Positions 1 through 8,837 of a stretch of DNA of 64,000 bases are shown here, piece by piece. Source of the DNA: Lachnospiraceae bacterium (GTDB taxonomy: Bacteria; Bacillota; Clostridia; Lachnospirales; Lachnospiraceae). The number at the start of each line of letters is the position of its first letter. Position 1 is the stretch's first letter. Under the pieces are notes generated by a model. That model was not told the origin of the DNA. It was given only the letters and a program-made list of their open reading frames with translations, and did not search any database. Made by a program: the position numbers and the translations under genes. Location of the stretch: the NCBI GenBank assembly GCA_910574745.1, contig CAJTCE010000012.1, positions 27,462 to 91,461 of the forward strand, read 5' to 3'.

Positions 1-2
1 TG

Positions 3-92
3 GTTCAGGATTTCAGGATAGAATATCCGAAGTATGGTTTGTTGTTTAATACGGGAAAAGGGTATATGGCGGTTTGTATTAAAAATAGTTAG
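3..92 (+). CDS. C-terminal end of an unidentified protein (partial)
   Basis: An open frame enters from the left edge and ends at a TAG at 90-92, giving 29 residues that finish GKGYMAVCIKNS. The composition looks protein-like, but too little is present to name a family. The minus-strand gene at 119-784 converges on it with only 26 bases between them. It could also be a chance frame. Confidence 0.35.
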   Translation, partial: VQDFRIEYPKYGLLFNTGKGYMAVCIKNS

Positions 93-118
93 AGATTTGT
101 TTTAGATAAATAGTATAA

Positions 119-784
119 TCATATACTGATATATAAATTCTTTTTCTTATACGCTGCATATGCAACTGGTGCAAATGCCAATATACGAAATACATTATTA
201 AAAGGAAGCCAAAAGTGATATAATGAAAATAAAATAGCTATCATTATTGGAGTAGAAGGCTTTTGCTTTTCATAATGCGATGTTAAGTATCCTCTAAAAA
301 ACAATTCCTCCGTTATAGGTGCAATTAACACATTGAAAATACCATAATAGGCACAAGTTATAATCAATATGGGGTTTGAAAAAGTTTTCAGGTAGTCATA
401 ATCTGTCCAATCAAAGCCTCTTGGCAAACTATTAAGTACCGCACTTCTTATCTCTGCAAAAACTTGATTTTCAATAGGTGCAATAATAGCAGACAGCAGA
501 CCTGCAATTTTGAAAAACACAAACGCAATTATCAATACTTTCCAAATTGAACATTTTTCTTGTCCTGCAAATGCATTTTGAAGAGAATACTTCCCATATT
601 CACTTTTTCCTGCTTTCAAAATAATTCCTAACTCTATTGGCACTAAAACCAATGTTCCTAAAATGCAAAATAGTAAAATATGCGGTATACTGCAAAAATG
701 TCCCAATATCAAATAGCTTAGGCTCAAAACTATTGTAGGGATAAATATTCTCAATACAAGTCCTTTTGTATCTATTTTATTCAT
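119..784 (-). CDS. CPBP-family (CAAX-like) intramembrane protease, short C-terminus
   Basis: This 221-residue polytopic membrane protein belongs to the CPBP/Abi family of intramembrane metalloproteases. Motif 1 is EELFFRG at about residues 159-165 and motif 2 is the His in FSLYHFW near residue 190. Both supply putative catalytic or metal-binding residues. Family members usually continue with a last helix carrying a further conserved His/Asn pair. Here the frame stops at residue 221 just after KKKNLYISI, so that motif is missing and the protein may be truncated or inactive. Such proteins often act in bacteriocin self-immunity or membrane protein processing; nothing nearby indicates the substrate. 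Hydrophobic segments are visible near residues 10-55, 80-102 and 138-158. The call is firm for the family, not for activity. Confidence 0.75.
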   Translation of the reverse strand: MNKIDTKGLVLRIFIPTIVLSLSYLILGHFCSIPHILLFCILGTLVLVPIELGIILKAGKSEYGKYSLQNAFAGQEKCSIWKVLIIAFVFFKIAGLLSAIIAPIENQVFAEIRSAVLNSLPRGFDWTDYDYLKTFSNPILIITCAYYGIFNVLIAPITEELFFRGYLTSHYEKQKPSTPIMIAILFSLYHFWLPFNNVFRILAFAPVAYAAYKKKNLYISI

Positions 785-941
785 CTTAATCTCCAGCTTA
801 CACCACTTTATAACTTTTTAAAAGAAATGCCGTATAAGACACTTTAAGTGTATGATAAGTTTGCATTTTGCGTGTTATGCCACTACATTGTGAAAAAGAC
901 AAAAAAGTCAATACAGTGTATTAACAATGAACACAACAATT

Positions 942-1805
942 TTATTCGTTGGGGCGTTGGTAAAATCTTCCTGCTACTTGTTCGGTTTTCATGACGTTTA
1001 TGAAGGCATGGGGGTCTATTTCCTTGATGGCGCGGATGATGATTTTGCTTTCTTCGCTGGAGACTACGGAATAGACTACTTTTCGCTCATGGTGTTCGTA
1101 GGAGCCTTCACCTTCCATGATGGTAGCGCCGTGGTTGCTGATCTTGGAGATGGCTTTATATACTTCCTTGGCGTGGTTGGTTACGATAAACAGGGTCTGC
1201 TGCTGGTATCTTTTGTATAAAACGTGAAGGATCTGGGTAGAAGCAAACTGGAAGATTATGGAGTAAAGGGCTTTGTCCCAGCCGAATAAGATGCCTGCTA
1301 TGGTAAGGATGATGACGTTAAAGCCAAGTACTACGTTCCAGGAATCTACGCCTTTCTTTTCCGATAAAAAGATGGCGATAAAATCGGTTCCGCCTGTGGT
1401 GGCGCTCATCATCAGGCACAGGCTCATGACACAGCCGTTGATCAGGCCGCCGAATACGCTGATCAACAGGGTGTCATAGGTTATGGCGTATTCCGGGATG
1501 ATATCCGTGAGTACGCTGGTTAAGATAATCATCAGGCAGGAATAAAGGGTAAACTTTTTGCCGATATATTTAAATCCTATGTAAACGGGGATCGCGTTGA
1601 GAATCAGATTGACTACCGTATAGGGCAGGGTAATCTGGAAAAACAGTTTTGCGCCCCGCTGTATGAGAAGCGCCAGTCCCGTTGCGCCGCCGGGATAAAG
1701 ACCGCCGGTGCGGACGAAGGATTTGATATTTAATGCCATCATAAAGGCGGCAAGACAGATGATAACAATTCTTTTTCCATCTTCTTTGATATTGAACTTC
1801 ATCAT
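942..1805 (-). CDS. YitT family membrane protein (DUF161/DUF2179)
   Basis: This 287-residue protein has an N-terminal YitT-type membrane domain of about five hydrophobic segments, followed by a soluble C-terminal DUF2179-like domain of about 80 residues (from QTLFIVTNHAKEV onward). The glycine-rich SATTGGTDFIAI stretch in the membrane part is typical of the family. The start was placed at the first ATG of an ATG-ATG pair (1805), because AGGGGG lies 7 bases upstream; a longer frame to 1874 has no ribosome site. The role of YitT proteins is not established; transport has been suggested. The gene is divergent from the sigma factor at 2080 and stands alone. Confidence 0.85.
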   Translation of the reverse strand: MMKFNIKEDGKRIVIICLAAFMMALNIKSFVRTGGLYPGGATGLALLIQRGAKLFFQITLPYTVVNLILNAIPVYIGFKYIGKKFTLYSCLMIILTSVLTDIIPEYAITYDTLLISVFGGLINGCVMSLCLMMSATTGGTDFIAIFLSEKKGVDSWNVVLGFNVIILTIAGILFGWDKALYSIIFQFASTQILHVLYKRYQQQTLFIVTNHAKEVYKAISKISNHGATIMEGEGSYEHHERKVVYSVVSSEESKIIIRAIKEIDPHAFINVMKTEQVAGRFYQRPNE

Positions 1806-2079
1806 AAATTCCCCCTGAATTTTATAGCTTATCCAAATGTAAATTCTTAATTTGAGCTGCTTATGTTGGTGCATTTGAAACTCTATGTAAGATATTATAA
1901 TACATTTATGAGAAAAAGGAACAGAAATTATGATAAATAAGCAGAAGGAAAAGACCCTACGATTTTTCCTCTGTCACTGACTTTTTGGCCTATAAGGCTG
2001 TTATACTTAGTAGAAAGCTTTCAAAAGCGCAGATGACTGTAAAGGATTTGCGCATGGATAAAAAATCGGAGGTAACAGA

Positions 2080-2625
2080 GTGGATGAGGATTTCCTTCTG
2101 GTTCTGGGCATCAGGAATGGAAGAGAGGATGCCGCAGAGCGGTTCGTCAGGAAATATTATAGTGAGATTTTAAACTACTGTTTTGCAAAAACCGGGGACT
2201 TTATGCAGGCGGAGGATATTACACAGCAGACCTTCTTAAATTTTTTTAAGAATATCGGACGGTATGAACACCGGGGTAAGGCGAAGAATTATCTCTATGT
2301 GGCAGCAGGCAACCTTTGTAAAAATTTTTATGAGCAAAAGGGAAGGTCTAAGGAAGTGTCTTTAAGCGAGGAAGAAAGAAATGCGCTGGCAGATGAGGGA
2401 AATAGGGATTTTGCAGGGAAAACGGCAGAGGAAATCAGCATTCGGGAGGCGCTTTCACAGCTGCCAAATGAACAGAGGGAAGCGGTGCTTCTGTATTATT
2501 TCCAGGAATTAAAGATCAAAGAGGTTGCCGCGATTTTGGGACAGACCCAGTCCAATATCAAATACCGGTTAAAGGCGGCAAAGAACAGGTTAAAAGAAAT
2601 ATTGAGAAAGGAGGATTTTACATGA
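2080..2625 (+). CDS. RNA polymerase sigma factor, sigma-70/ECF type
   Basis: This 181-residue protein has sigma region 2 (EDITQQTFLNFFKNIGRYE at about residues 45-63, which binds core polymerase and the -10 element) and a region 4 helix-turn-helix near the C-terminus (LPNEQREAVLLYYFQELK, then AAILGQTQSNIKYRLKAA). It starts at a GTG with GGAGG 7 bases upstream. Its stop overlaps the start of the membrane protein at 2622 by four bases, and an ABC exporter follows. The arrangement suggests a signal-responsive sigma factor whose operon partner may hold it in check. The inducing signal cannot be read from the sequence. Confidence 0.9.
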   Translation: MDEDFLLVLGIRNGREDAAERFVRKYYSEILNYCFAKTGDFMQAEDITQQTFLNFFKNIGRYEHRGKAKNYLYVAAGNLCKNFYEQKGRSKEVSLSEEERNALADEGNRDFAGKTAEEISIREALSQLPNEQREAVLLYYFQELKIKEVAAILGQTQSNIKYRLKAAKNRLKEILRKEDFT

Positions 2626-3404
2626 AAAGGCGTAAAGGAGCAGATTGGGCGAAAAAGAGCAAAACAGGTTATATTGTGATGGATGAAAGCGTTTTAAAGC
2701 CGGAGAGGCTGGAAGAGACCGTTGCTTTATCAAAAAGAATCCTTATGGAGCGTGAGAAGGAAAAAGAAGCGGGAATGCTTGAATTCATTTTTGGACAGAT
2801 GCGTTTTATATCAAAAGGGACGTGGGCGGTAAAGGCAGTTGTTTTTCTGGGGATGTTCCTTGCTTTGTACGGAATCCGTTTGGAAGAAGGAAAGGGGGCT
2901 GATCAGGTAATAGCGGTAGCGGCTTCCCTTCTTGTGCTGACGGCTATGCCGGAAATTTGGAAAAATATCAGATATCAGGCTATGGATGTGGAAAGCTGTA
3001 CCCGTTTCGGACTAAAAAAAGCGTACCTTGCCAGATTTTTACTGCTGGGTATGGCGGACTTGTGTATGGCGACGGTTTTTGTATTGTGCACAAGCAGATG
3101 GCTCTCCTCTCCTTTTTATCAGATAGCGGTATGGCTTTTAGTGCCTTATAATTCCATGCTGATAGTCTGTCTGTCAATTATGGTCCTTAGAAAAAGAACG
3201 TCCGAATCCATGGCGGAGGCGGGCGGCGCCTTATGGATGGCGGCCGTTTTCTGGTTGACAGGGTATTTGCACATTTATGAAAAGGTACAGCTGTTTATGT
3301 GGGGAATCCTTCTTGCATTTTCCTATGTGTATCTTGGATTTGTCATAGGGAAGATCGTAAAAAATGCCAATGGGCTTTCGGAGGTGGAATATGTTAGAAA
3401 TTGA
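2622..3404 (+). CDS. Polytopic membrane protein, possible sigma-factor partner
   Basis: This protein of 260 residues has a hydrophilic, charged N-terminus of about 65 residues and then roughly six membrane segments (near residues 66-85, 92-110, 135-158, 165-188, 200-217 and 225-245). No family was recognised. The gene overlaps the sigma factor stop by four bases (ATGA) and the ABC ATPase start by 14 bases, so translation of the three is probably coupled. The cytosolic N-terminal tail next to a sigma gene is the usual layout of a membrane anti-sigma factor, but no known anti-sigma domain is visible, so that role is inference. It could equally be part of the ABC system. Confidence 0.7.
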   Translation: MKRRKGADWAKKSKTGYIVMDESVLKPERLEETVALSKRILMEREKEKEAGMLEFIFGQMRFISKGTWAVKAVVFLGMFLALYGIRLEEGKGADQVIAVAASLLVLTAMPEIWKNIRYQAMDVESCTRFGLKKAYLARFLLLGMADLCMATVFVLCTSRWLSSPFYQIAVWLLVPYNSMLIVCLSIMVLRKRTSESMAEAGGALWMAAVFWLTGYLHIYEKVQLFMWGILLAFSYVYLGFVIGKIVKNANGLSEVEYVRN

Positions 3405-4263
3405 TGGCGTAAGCAAAAAATTCGGAGATTTTTATGCGGTAGAACATGTTCATTTACAGTTGGAAAAGGGCGTTTACGGATTGCTGGGAGCAAACGGGGC
3501 GGGAAAGACCACCCTTATGAGAATGATATGTACTTTGTTGAATCCTACGGAAGGGGAAATCCGTTATGAGGGAGCGCCGGTTTTAAAGGCGGGAGAGGGC
3601 TATCGGAAGGTTTTGGGCTACCTTCCCCAGGATTTTGGATATTATCCACAGTTTAGCGCGGAGGAATATCTTCTTTATATAGCGGCGTTAAAAGGGATGA
3701 AAGGAAATTATGCCAAGGCAAGGACGAGGGAGCTGCTGCAGCTGGTTTCCCTGGAAAAAGCGGGCAAGAAGAAAGTAAAGAATTTTTCGGGAGGAATGAA
3801 AAGGCGGCTGGGAATTGCCCAGGCGGTATTAAACGATCCTGAAATATTGGTGTTGGACGAGCCTACGGCGGGACTGGATCCTAAGGAAAGAATCCGTTTC
3901 CGCAACTTAATCAGCGAGATGGCGGAGGAGCGGATTGTGCTGTTATCCACCCATATTGTGTCTGATGTGGAAAATATTGCCAATAAGATTTTAATTATGA
4001 AGAACGGAAAAATCCAGACGGCGGGAGGGGTGGAGCGTTTAACAGGAGAGCTTGAAGGCATGGTATGGAAATGTCTCATGACCCATGAGGAGGCCGCGTA
4101 TGCGGAAGAACACTATACGGTCTGCAACCGGAAAAAGGAGGAGGGCGGTATTATGCTTACTTTAATTTCAAAAGAAAAACCGGCTGTCAATGCCAAAGTC
4201 GTTATGCCCTCCCTGGAGGATGTCTATATGTATTATTTCGGAGAGGAGGCAGAGGAAGAATGA
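3391..4263 (+). CDS. ABC transporter ATP-binding protein
   Basis: This 290-residue nucleotide-binding subunit energises the membrane protein encoded just downstream. Walker A is GANGAGKTT, the signature is FSGGMKRRLG, and Walker B is LVLDEPTAGLD, followed by the switch His in LLSTHIVSD. The C-terminal ~80 residues are the variable tail found in ABC-2 type exporters of the bacitracin/lantibiotic-immunity class. The start at 3391 is preferred over an upstream in-frame ATG because GGAGGTGGAAT precedes it directly. It overlaps the upstream membrane gene, and its stop overlaps the permease start by four bases. The exported substrate is unknown; antibiotic or lipid export is typical for this layout. 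Confidence 0.92.
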   Translation: MLEIDGVSKKFGDFYAVEHVHLQLEKGVYGLLGANGAGKTTLMRMICTLLNPTEGEIRYEGAPVLKAGEGYRKVLGYLPQDFGYYPQFSAEEYLLYIAALKGMKGNYAKARTRELLQLVSLEKAGKKKVKNFSGGMKRRLGIAQAVLNDPEILVLDEPTAGLDPKERIRFRNLISEMAEERIVLLSTHIVSDVENIANKILIMKNGKIQTAGGVERLTGELEGMVWKCLMTHEEAAYAEEHYTVCNRKKEEGGIMLTLISKEKPAVNAKVVMPSLEDVYMYYFGEEAEEE

Positions 4264-5492
4264 CGATTCTAAAATTTGAAATAAAGAAAATGCTGTGTGC
4301 CAAAACATCCATTGCCGCCATTGGATTTTTAATCCTTTTAGCGGTGGGATTGTGCATCGGTTATATATATGGCGGATACTATGTACAGGAGGACGGCAGT
4401 AAAATCCGTGGAATCAAAGCGGCAGTTAAAATGCAGGAGGCAAAAGAGCCGTGGGAGGGAATGGTAACGGAGGAGGTTGTTGCAAGGGTTATAGAAGAAA
4501 ATAATAAACTGCATGCCAATCCGTCTTATATAGGTACGGATGGATGGCTTTCTGACGAGGGATATTCCAGGCAGCAGGGATTTGAGGATTTAAGGAATCT
4601 GATCAACGTTACTTACAGAAAGAGCTTTTCCGATTATGATTATTATACCTGCGATCGTTTAAGTCCTGATGACGCCACGGGGTTTTATGACAAAAAGGAG
4701 GCTGTATTTGACGAATGGCTGGAAAGAGAGGAGGTAATCCAGACTTTTTCCGATGAAAAGAGAGCTTATATCAGGGAGCATGCCCTGAATGTGGAAACGC
4801 CCTATTATTACGAATATTATGACGGCTGGAAAAAGGTAAAGGAAATGAACCTGACGCTGGTATTTGGAACGGTTATTGTAATTTGTATCGTATTGGCGGG
4901 AAATTTTTCCGCAGAATGCCAGACAAAAGCTGACGCCATTTATTTTTCTACCTGTTTGGGAAAGAAAACGGGAAATAAAATGAAAATTGCAGCCGGTTTT
5001 ATTCTTGCAACGGTCATTTACTGGGGGACAATGCTTTTGGGAAGCGGCATCTTGCTGCTTGCGTATTCTACATCGGGAGGAACGGTTCCCGTTCAGCTGG
5101 AATTTTACAAGGGATTGTATTCACTGACGCAGGCCCAGGCATGGATTCTGATTCTTCTGTTGGGATATATAGGCTGTATGTCCATGAGCGGACTTACCAT
5201 GCTGATGTCTTCTAAGTTTAAATCCTCCTTTGTAGCGATTATTCTGGCATTCCTGATCATTATGGTTCCTGCCATAGCGACCCAGTCCGTCTATAATAGC
5301 TTCTGGAAGGATGTGTTGTCCCTCTTTCCGCATGGAACCATTATGGGATATGATTATCTGACCACCTATGTGCTGTATCAGTTTGGGGGCAGGGTATATT
5401 CGCCCTTTGAAATATTAATGCCCCTGCATGTGCTATTCACAATCGTAACAATTCCCATTACTTATTACTCTTTTCAGAAGTATAAGGCATAA
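4260..5492 (+). CDS. ABC-2 type permease subunit
   Basis: This 410-residue membrane protein has one N-terminal transmembrane helix (about residues 14-35), an extracellular stretch of about 160 residues rich in Tyr, Asp and Glu, and then about five further helices. This is the usual shape of ABC-2 exporter permeases with a large first outer domain. It is translationally coupled to the ATPase (ATGA overlap) and is the last gene of the sigma factor operon. A hairpin with a short T run follows immediately (5493-5547). The family is inferred from topology and position; no substrate can be named. Confidence 0.85.
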   Translation: MTILKFEIKKMLCAKTSIAAIGFLILLAVGLCIGYIYGGYYVQEDGSKIRGIKAAVKMQEAKEPWEGMVTEEVVARVIEENNKLHANPSYIGTDGWLSDEGYSRQQGFEDLRNLINVTYRKSFSDYDYYTCDRLSPDDATGFYDKKEAVFDEWLEREEVIQTFSDEKRAYIREHALNVETPYYYEYYDGWKKVKEMNLTLVFGTVIVICIVLAGNFSAECQTKADAIYFSTCLGKKTGNKMKIAAGFILATVIYWGTMLLGSGILLLAYSTSGGTVPVQLEFYKGLYSLTQAQAWILILLLGYIGCMSMSGLTMLMSSKFKSSFVAIILAFLIIMVPAIATQSVYNSFWKDVLSLFPHGTIMGYDYLTTYVLYQFGGRVYSPFEILMPLHVLFTIVTIPITYYSFQKYKA

Positions 5493-5547
5493 AGAAAAGC
5501 GGATGTGCTCCTGTTTTGTCCTGAGCGGAGGAAACAGGGGCTTTTCT
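5493..5547 (+). terminator. Rho-independent terminator after ABC permease
   Basis: AGAAAAGC at 5493-5500 pairs with GCTTTTCT at 5540-5547. Inside, CTCCTGTTT pairs with AAACAGGGG, with one G-T pair. The position directly after the permease stop fits termination of the 2080-5492 operon. Confidence 0.7.
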
Positions 5548-5655
5548 GATAAATATTTTGGCTTCGGACAAAATTTTGAGAATTGCATATGTACAGTATG
5601 TATGTTACCCTTGTGCAGAAGAGAACTCATGTTGCGATTCGAAAGGAAAATACCT

Positions 5656-6558
5656 ATGATACAAGACATCAATCCCAAACATTTTTATAATCAATTTCAC
5701 AAAGAAGCCATAAAACCCCTCGATTACATAATCAGTTTTCACAGCAATCTGATTTTTGCCAGGGAAGCGGGACGGGATTTGGATTTCATCCGTTATGAGG
5801 ATTTTTTTAAATGGCGTGAAAACATACATGGAAACATAGAGGCGGAAAAGAAAGCGGAACAAGAGAGGGAAAAAGAATTTCATTTTACATATCTTTTTGC
5901 CATCGACAGGCAGAAATATTTCCTGCTGAAAGAAGATGTGGAATTGGAAATTCCGGGCTTTGTTTATTGCAAAATGTTCGATATCAGAAGGCGCGCCCCT
6001 AAATATCAGGTAATGGCGGCTTCTACCGCATGGCATCTGCATGTGTGGTACAGGGACAACCGGTTCTGCGGACGGTGCGGGGAGAAAACGGAAGAGGATG
6101 AAAAAGAGAGGATGCTAAGGTGCCCTGCCTGCGGTAATAGGGTGTTCCCTAAGGTAGCGCCTGCGGTTATTGTGGCAGTAACTGACGGAAACAGGATTCT
6201 TATGACAAAATACGCCAACCGGGAATATAAGCGCTATGCCCTGATTGCAGGCTTTACGGAAATCGGGGAGACCGTGGAGGAAACAGTCAGACGGGAGGTT
6301 ATGGAGGAAGTAGGGCTTCATGTAAAAAATATCCGTTATTATAAATCCCAGCCCTGGGGCTTTGATCTGAATCTGCTGTTGGGATTTTTTTGTGAACTGG
6401 ATGATACGGCGTCCATTCATATGGATGAAGGGGAACTGGCTTTAGCGGAGTGGATGAAGAGAGAGGATGTTCCGGATTACGGAGAAGATTTAAGCCTGAC
6501 CCACGAGATGATGCGGGTATTTAAAGAAGGGGGTACTGATAAAAGGCGCATATATTAA
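5656..6558 (+). CDS. nudC: NAD+ diphosphatase (NudC-type Nudix hydrolase)
   Basis: This 300-residue enzyme is expected to cleave NAD(H) to NMN(H) and AMP, and NudC proteins can also remove NAD caps from RNA. A zinc ribbon of two CxxC pairs (CGRCG and CPACG) lies at about residues 141-165. The Nudix box starts GFTEIGETVEETVRREVMEE, matching GX5EX7REUXEEXGU. The family motif SQPW follows (SQPWGFDLN). An in-frame ATG exists upstream at 5503, but that would start inside the preceding terminator; ATG 5656 has AAAGGA about 9 bases upstream and gives normal length. The gene appears monocistronic and is followed by a strong terminator. Confidence 0.92.
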   Translation: MIQDINPKHFYNQFHKEAIKPLDYIISFHSNLIFAREAGRDLDFIRYEDFFKWRENIHGNIEAEKKAEQEREKEFHFTYLFAIDRQKYFLLKEDVELEIPGFVYCKMFDIRRRAPKYQVMAASTAWHLHVWYRDNRFCGRCGEKTEEDEKERMLRCPACGNRVFPKVAPAVIVAVTDGNRILMTKYANREYKRYALIAGFTEIGETVEETVRREVMEEVGLHVKNIRYYKSQPWGFDLNLLLGFFCELDDTASIHMDEGELALAEWMKREDVPDYGEDLSLTHEMMRVFKEGGTDKRRIY

Positions 6559-6605
6559 ATGAGCGTAATTTTATGTATAAGATTTTACTATTAAGAGAAA
6601 TATGA

Positions 6606-6651
6606 AAAAGCTGCTGACAGAAGATGCTTTCATCCCTATCAGCAGCTTTTT
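6606..6651. terminator. Terminator hairpin between convergent genes
   Basis: AAAGCTGCTGA and TCAGCAGCTTT form an 11-bp perfect stem followed by T residues on the plus strand. It sits between nudC (plus) and the ABC permease (minus). Confidence 0.85.
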
Positions 6652-6730
6652 AGTAACGAATGCTTTTAAATAAAGATTTTATAACGTTTGTTTATAAAAG
6701 GCTGGTTTCTTGAATCAGCCTTTCTGCTTT

Positions 6731-7399
6731 CTACAATGTCCTGCGTTCCATAATCCGTAATGAAATCCCGTAGGAAATTCCCAATGTTGCCAGTACTAGG
6801 ATAATAAAGGCGGGAATGATCAACGCTGTATTGGCTGTAAACAGAGACTGGACAAATTTTATAATGTCGGCTTTATAAATATGGAAGTGTTCCAGTACTT
6901 TATTGCCGATATAGACGGCGGCAACAATGATACCGAAGACCAAAAAGATGGCAATTCTTCCGTTATCCCCTCCGAATTTCAGCTGTATGGGAAGCATAAA
7001 CGCCACTATGAACAGGAGCATGAGATAAATCGAAAGGGCAACAGGGATAAAATCCGGTCCGATGAAGTTGATATTTTTAATCATGCCGATGACTGTACAG
7101 ATGACGGTGGAAAAAATCAGGCCGACCATGCCACATATCAGACTGAAAACATATTTTTCCAGTACATAGGTTTTCCGGCTGACAGGAAGGGTAAATAGAA
7201 AACTGATACTGTGGTCCAGCTCGTCATAGCTGATGGTAGTCAACACAAACATGAAAAAGACGATGGTTATATAGCTGATGACAAAAGCGGCGGAGCTGGT
7301 AGAGGAGCTTGTAAGAAAGATAGAAACAATGCATAAAGCTACAAGCATTCTGATATTCAAAAAAATCAGTTGGAAGTCTTTGATCAATAAACCTTTCAT
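6731..7399 (-). CDS. ABC-2 type permease, GntR-controlled exporter
   Basis: This 222-residue integral membrane protein has about six hydrophobic segments; ELDHSISFLFTLPVSRKTYV between two helices is typical of small ABC-2 permeases (the 'LPvsR' motif next to the coupling helix). It is the last gene of a minus-strand operon whose order is GntR regulator, ATPase, permease. The ATPase stop overlaps its start by four bases. Similar three-gene sets are often regulated by cell-envelope stress or antibiotics. The substrate is unknown. Confidence 0.88.
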   Translation of the reverse strand: MKGLLIKDFQLIFLNIRMLVALCIVSIFLTSSSTSSAAFVISYITIVFFMFVLTTISYDELDHSISFLFTLPVSRKTYVLEKYVFSLICGMVGLIFSTVICTVIGMIKNINFIGPDFIPVALSIYLMLLFIVAFMLPIQLKFGGDNGRIAIFLVFGIIVAAVYIGNKVLEHFHIYKADIIKFVQSLFTANTALIIPAFIILVLATLGISYGISLRIMERRTL

Positions 7400-8247
7400 A
7401 ATGTTTCTCCTTTCACTTTTAACATGATAATGTCGTCAATGCTGCCTTTTTCCACGATGATACCCGGATAATTTTCCAGATAAAACCGCTTTTGGGCGGT
7501 CAGGCAGCGGTAGCCGTAGCTTTCCTTTAAAACGCTTATAATATACTTTTTGTCCAGTTTATCATATTGCTTTTCGTCCACCTTTAAGGAGGCGTAATCC
7601 GATAAAAGCACGTCCGTATCCTCGTGGAGGATGATCTTTCCGTCGCAGATAAAGTAAATATCATCGCAAAGCCCTTCCAGATCCGTGGAAATGTGGGAAC
7701 TGATCAGAATCCCATGGCTCTCGTCTTCCATATAATCACGGAGCATATTCAAAACCTCGTCCCTTGCCACAACATCCAGGCCAGCAGTAGGCTCATCCAG
7801 GATCAGAAGCTTTGCGTCATGGCTTAATGCCACCAGTACTTTAAGCTTTGCACACATTCCTGTGGAAAATTCCTTGATCTGTTTATCTAAAGGGAGACCG
7901 AAACGTTTACAGCGTTCTGCAAAGTCATTTTTGTCAAATTTGTCATACATGGCGCTCATAACGGGAATGATCTTGCTTATCGTAAGATAGCCGGAAAAAC
8001 CGCTGTCAGAAAGGACGATGGAAAGATCCTGCTTATCCTTGTTTGTTAAAGCGGTATGGGGCTTGCCGAATACGTTTATCTCCCCGCTGTCAATGTGGAC
8101 AAGGTCCAGAATGGACTTAAAGGTGGTGCTTTTGCCTGCTCCGTTTTGCCCGATCAGGCCGGTCACGCATCCCGGTTCTAAGGACAGGGAGCAGTCCAGC
8201 TTGAAGTTATCATATTGTTTTAAAACATTTTTCATTTCTAAAATCAT
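7396..8247 (-). CDS. ABC transporter ATP-binding protein, GntR-controlled exporter
   Basis: This 283-residue ATPase carries Walker A (GQNGAGKST), a slightly degenerate signature (FSTGMCAKLKV in place of LSGG), Walker B (LLILDEPTAGLD) and a switch-region His in ISSHISTD. The C-terminal ~75 residues form a variable regulatory tail. Its stop overlaps the permease start, and its own start overlaps the stop of the GntR gene, so the three proteins are made together. FSTGM in place of SGG is common in this exporter subfamily and does not by itself mean loss of activity. Confidence 0.92.
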   Translation of the reverse strand: MILEMKNVLKQYDNFKLDCSLSLEPGCVTGLIGQNGAGKSTTFKSILDLVHIDSGEINVFGKPHTALTNKDKQDLSIVLSDSGFSGYLTISKIIPVMSAMYDKFDKNDFAERCKRFGLPLDKQIKEFSTGMCAKLKVLVALSHDAKLLILDEPTAGLDVVARDEVLNMLRDYMEDESHGILISSHISTDLEGLCDDIYFICDGKIILHEDTDVLLSDYASLKVDEKQYDKLDKKYIISVLKESYGYRCLTAQKRFYLENYPGIIVEKGSIDDIIMLKVKGETL

Positions 8248-8621
8248 AATGTGTCCTCCAGAATCATATCAAAGGTCTCTTTTATTTCCTGATTTGTCAT
8301 ACCGCAGCTTCTGCCCTTCTGAACGGCCATTTCCAGATCGGCTTCTACCTGCTTACGCATCTCTTCAAGGATCAGATCGCGGTTTGCCGGAGCTACAAAG
8401 CTTCCTTTACCGTGCACAGTAATGATAAAGCCCTCTTCCTCCAGACAGTCATAGGCTTTTTTAGCCGTCAATGCGCTGATCTTTAAATCCTTGGAAAGTG
8501 TTCGGACAGAAGGAAGTATTTCCTCTTCTTTTAGTTCGCCCGTCATAACAGCTCTTTTGATCTGCTCTACGATCTGTTCATATATGGGCTGCATGGACGA
8601 GTTGTTGATCATTAATTTCAT
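8244..8621 (-). CDS. GntR-family transcriptional repressor (YtrA-like)
   Basis: This 125-residue regulator has an N-terminal winged helix-turn-helix (YEQIVEQIKRAVMTGELK, then LPSVRTLSKDLKISALTAKK and the wing HGKGSFVA) and a short ~45-residue helical C-terminal tail instead of a ligand domain, the hallmark of the YtrA subgroup. The start at 8621 is chosen because GGAGGG lies 7 bases upstream; an ATG at 8636 overlaps that ribosome site. It heads the exporter operon and very likely represses its own promoter, which carries three phased copies of its probable half-site (see 8643-8679). Confidence 0.92.
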   Translation of the reverse strand: MKLMINNSSMQPIYEQIVEQIKRAVMTGELKEEEILPSVRTLSKDLKISALTAKKAYDCLEEEGFIITVHGKGSFVAPANRDLILEEMRKQVEADLEMAVQKGRSCGMTNQEIKETFDMILEDTL

Positions 8622-8642
8622 TTGTGTTCCCTCCATCTGATA

Positions 8643-8679
8643 AACAGTATATAACAGTGTTTAACAGTTGTCAACTGTT
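8643..8679 (-). promoter_or_regulatory. Promoter and probable GntR operator of exporter operon
   Basis: On the minus strand, TTGACA (8674-8669) and TATACT (8651-8646) are separated by exactly 17 bases. The hexamer ACTGTT (AACAGT on the plus strand) occurs at 8643-8648, 8653-8658 and 8663-8668, exactly 10 bases apart. The last copy is also part of an inverted repeat, AACAGTTG-TCAACTGTT, at 8663-8679. The repeats cover both promoter boxes, as expected for autorepression. Promoter boxes are seen directly; binding by the GntR protein is inferred. Confidence 0.8.
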
Positions 8680-8755
8680 TCATCATAAAAATATTTTTTG
8701 TACAAAAGTAATAAGAAACGGGGCGTATAGGAAAGTATTTCTTTCCCCTTACCTA

Positions 8756-8784
8756 TTGTCAAAAACAAAAAAAGAAAATAAAAT
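8756..8784 (+). promoter_or_regulatory. Probable promoter of the XrtG operon
   Basis: TTGTCA at 8756-8761 and TAAAAT at 8779-8784 are 17 bases apart, in an A-rich stretch about 55 bases before the first gene of the operon. It is the best sigma-A match in this divergent region. Confidence 0.55.
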
Positions 8785-8837
8785 AAAAGCAGGAAACAAA
8801 AAAGCAGGAAGAACAGTAGATCTGGGAAGAATCATTT

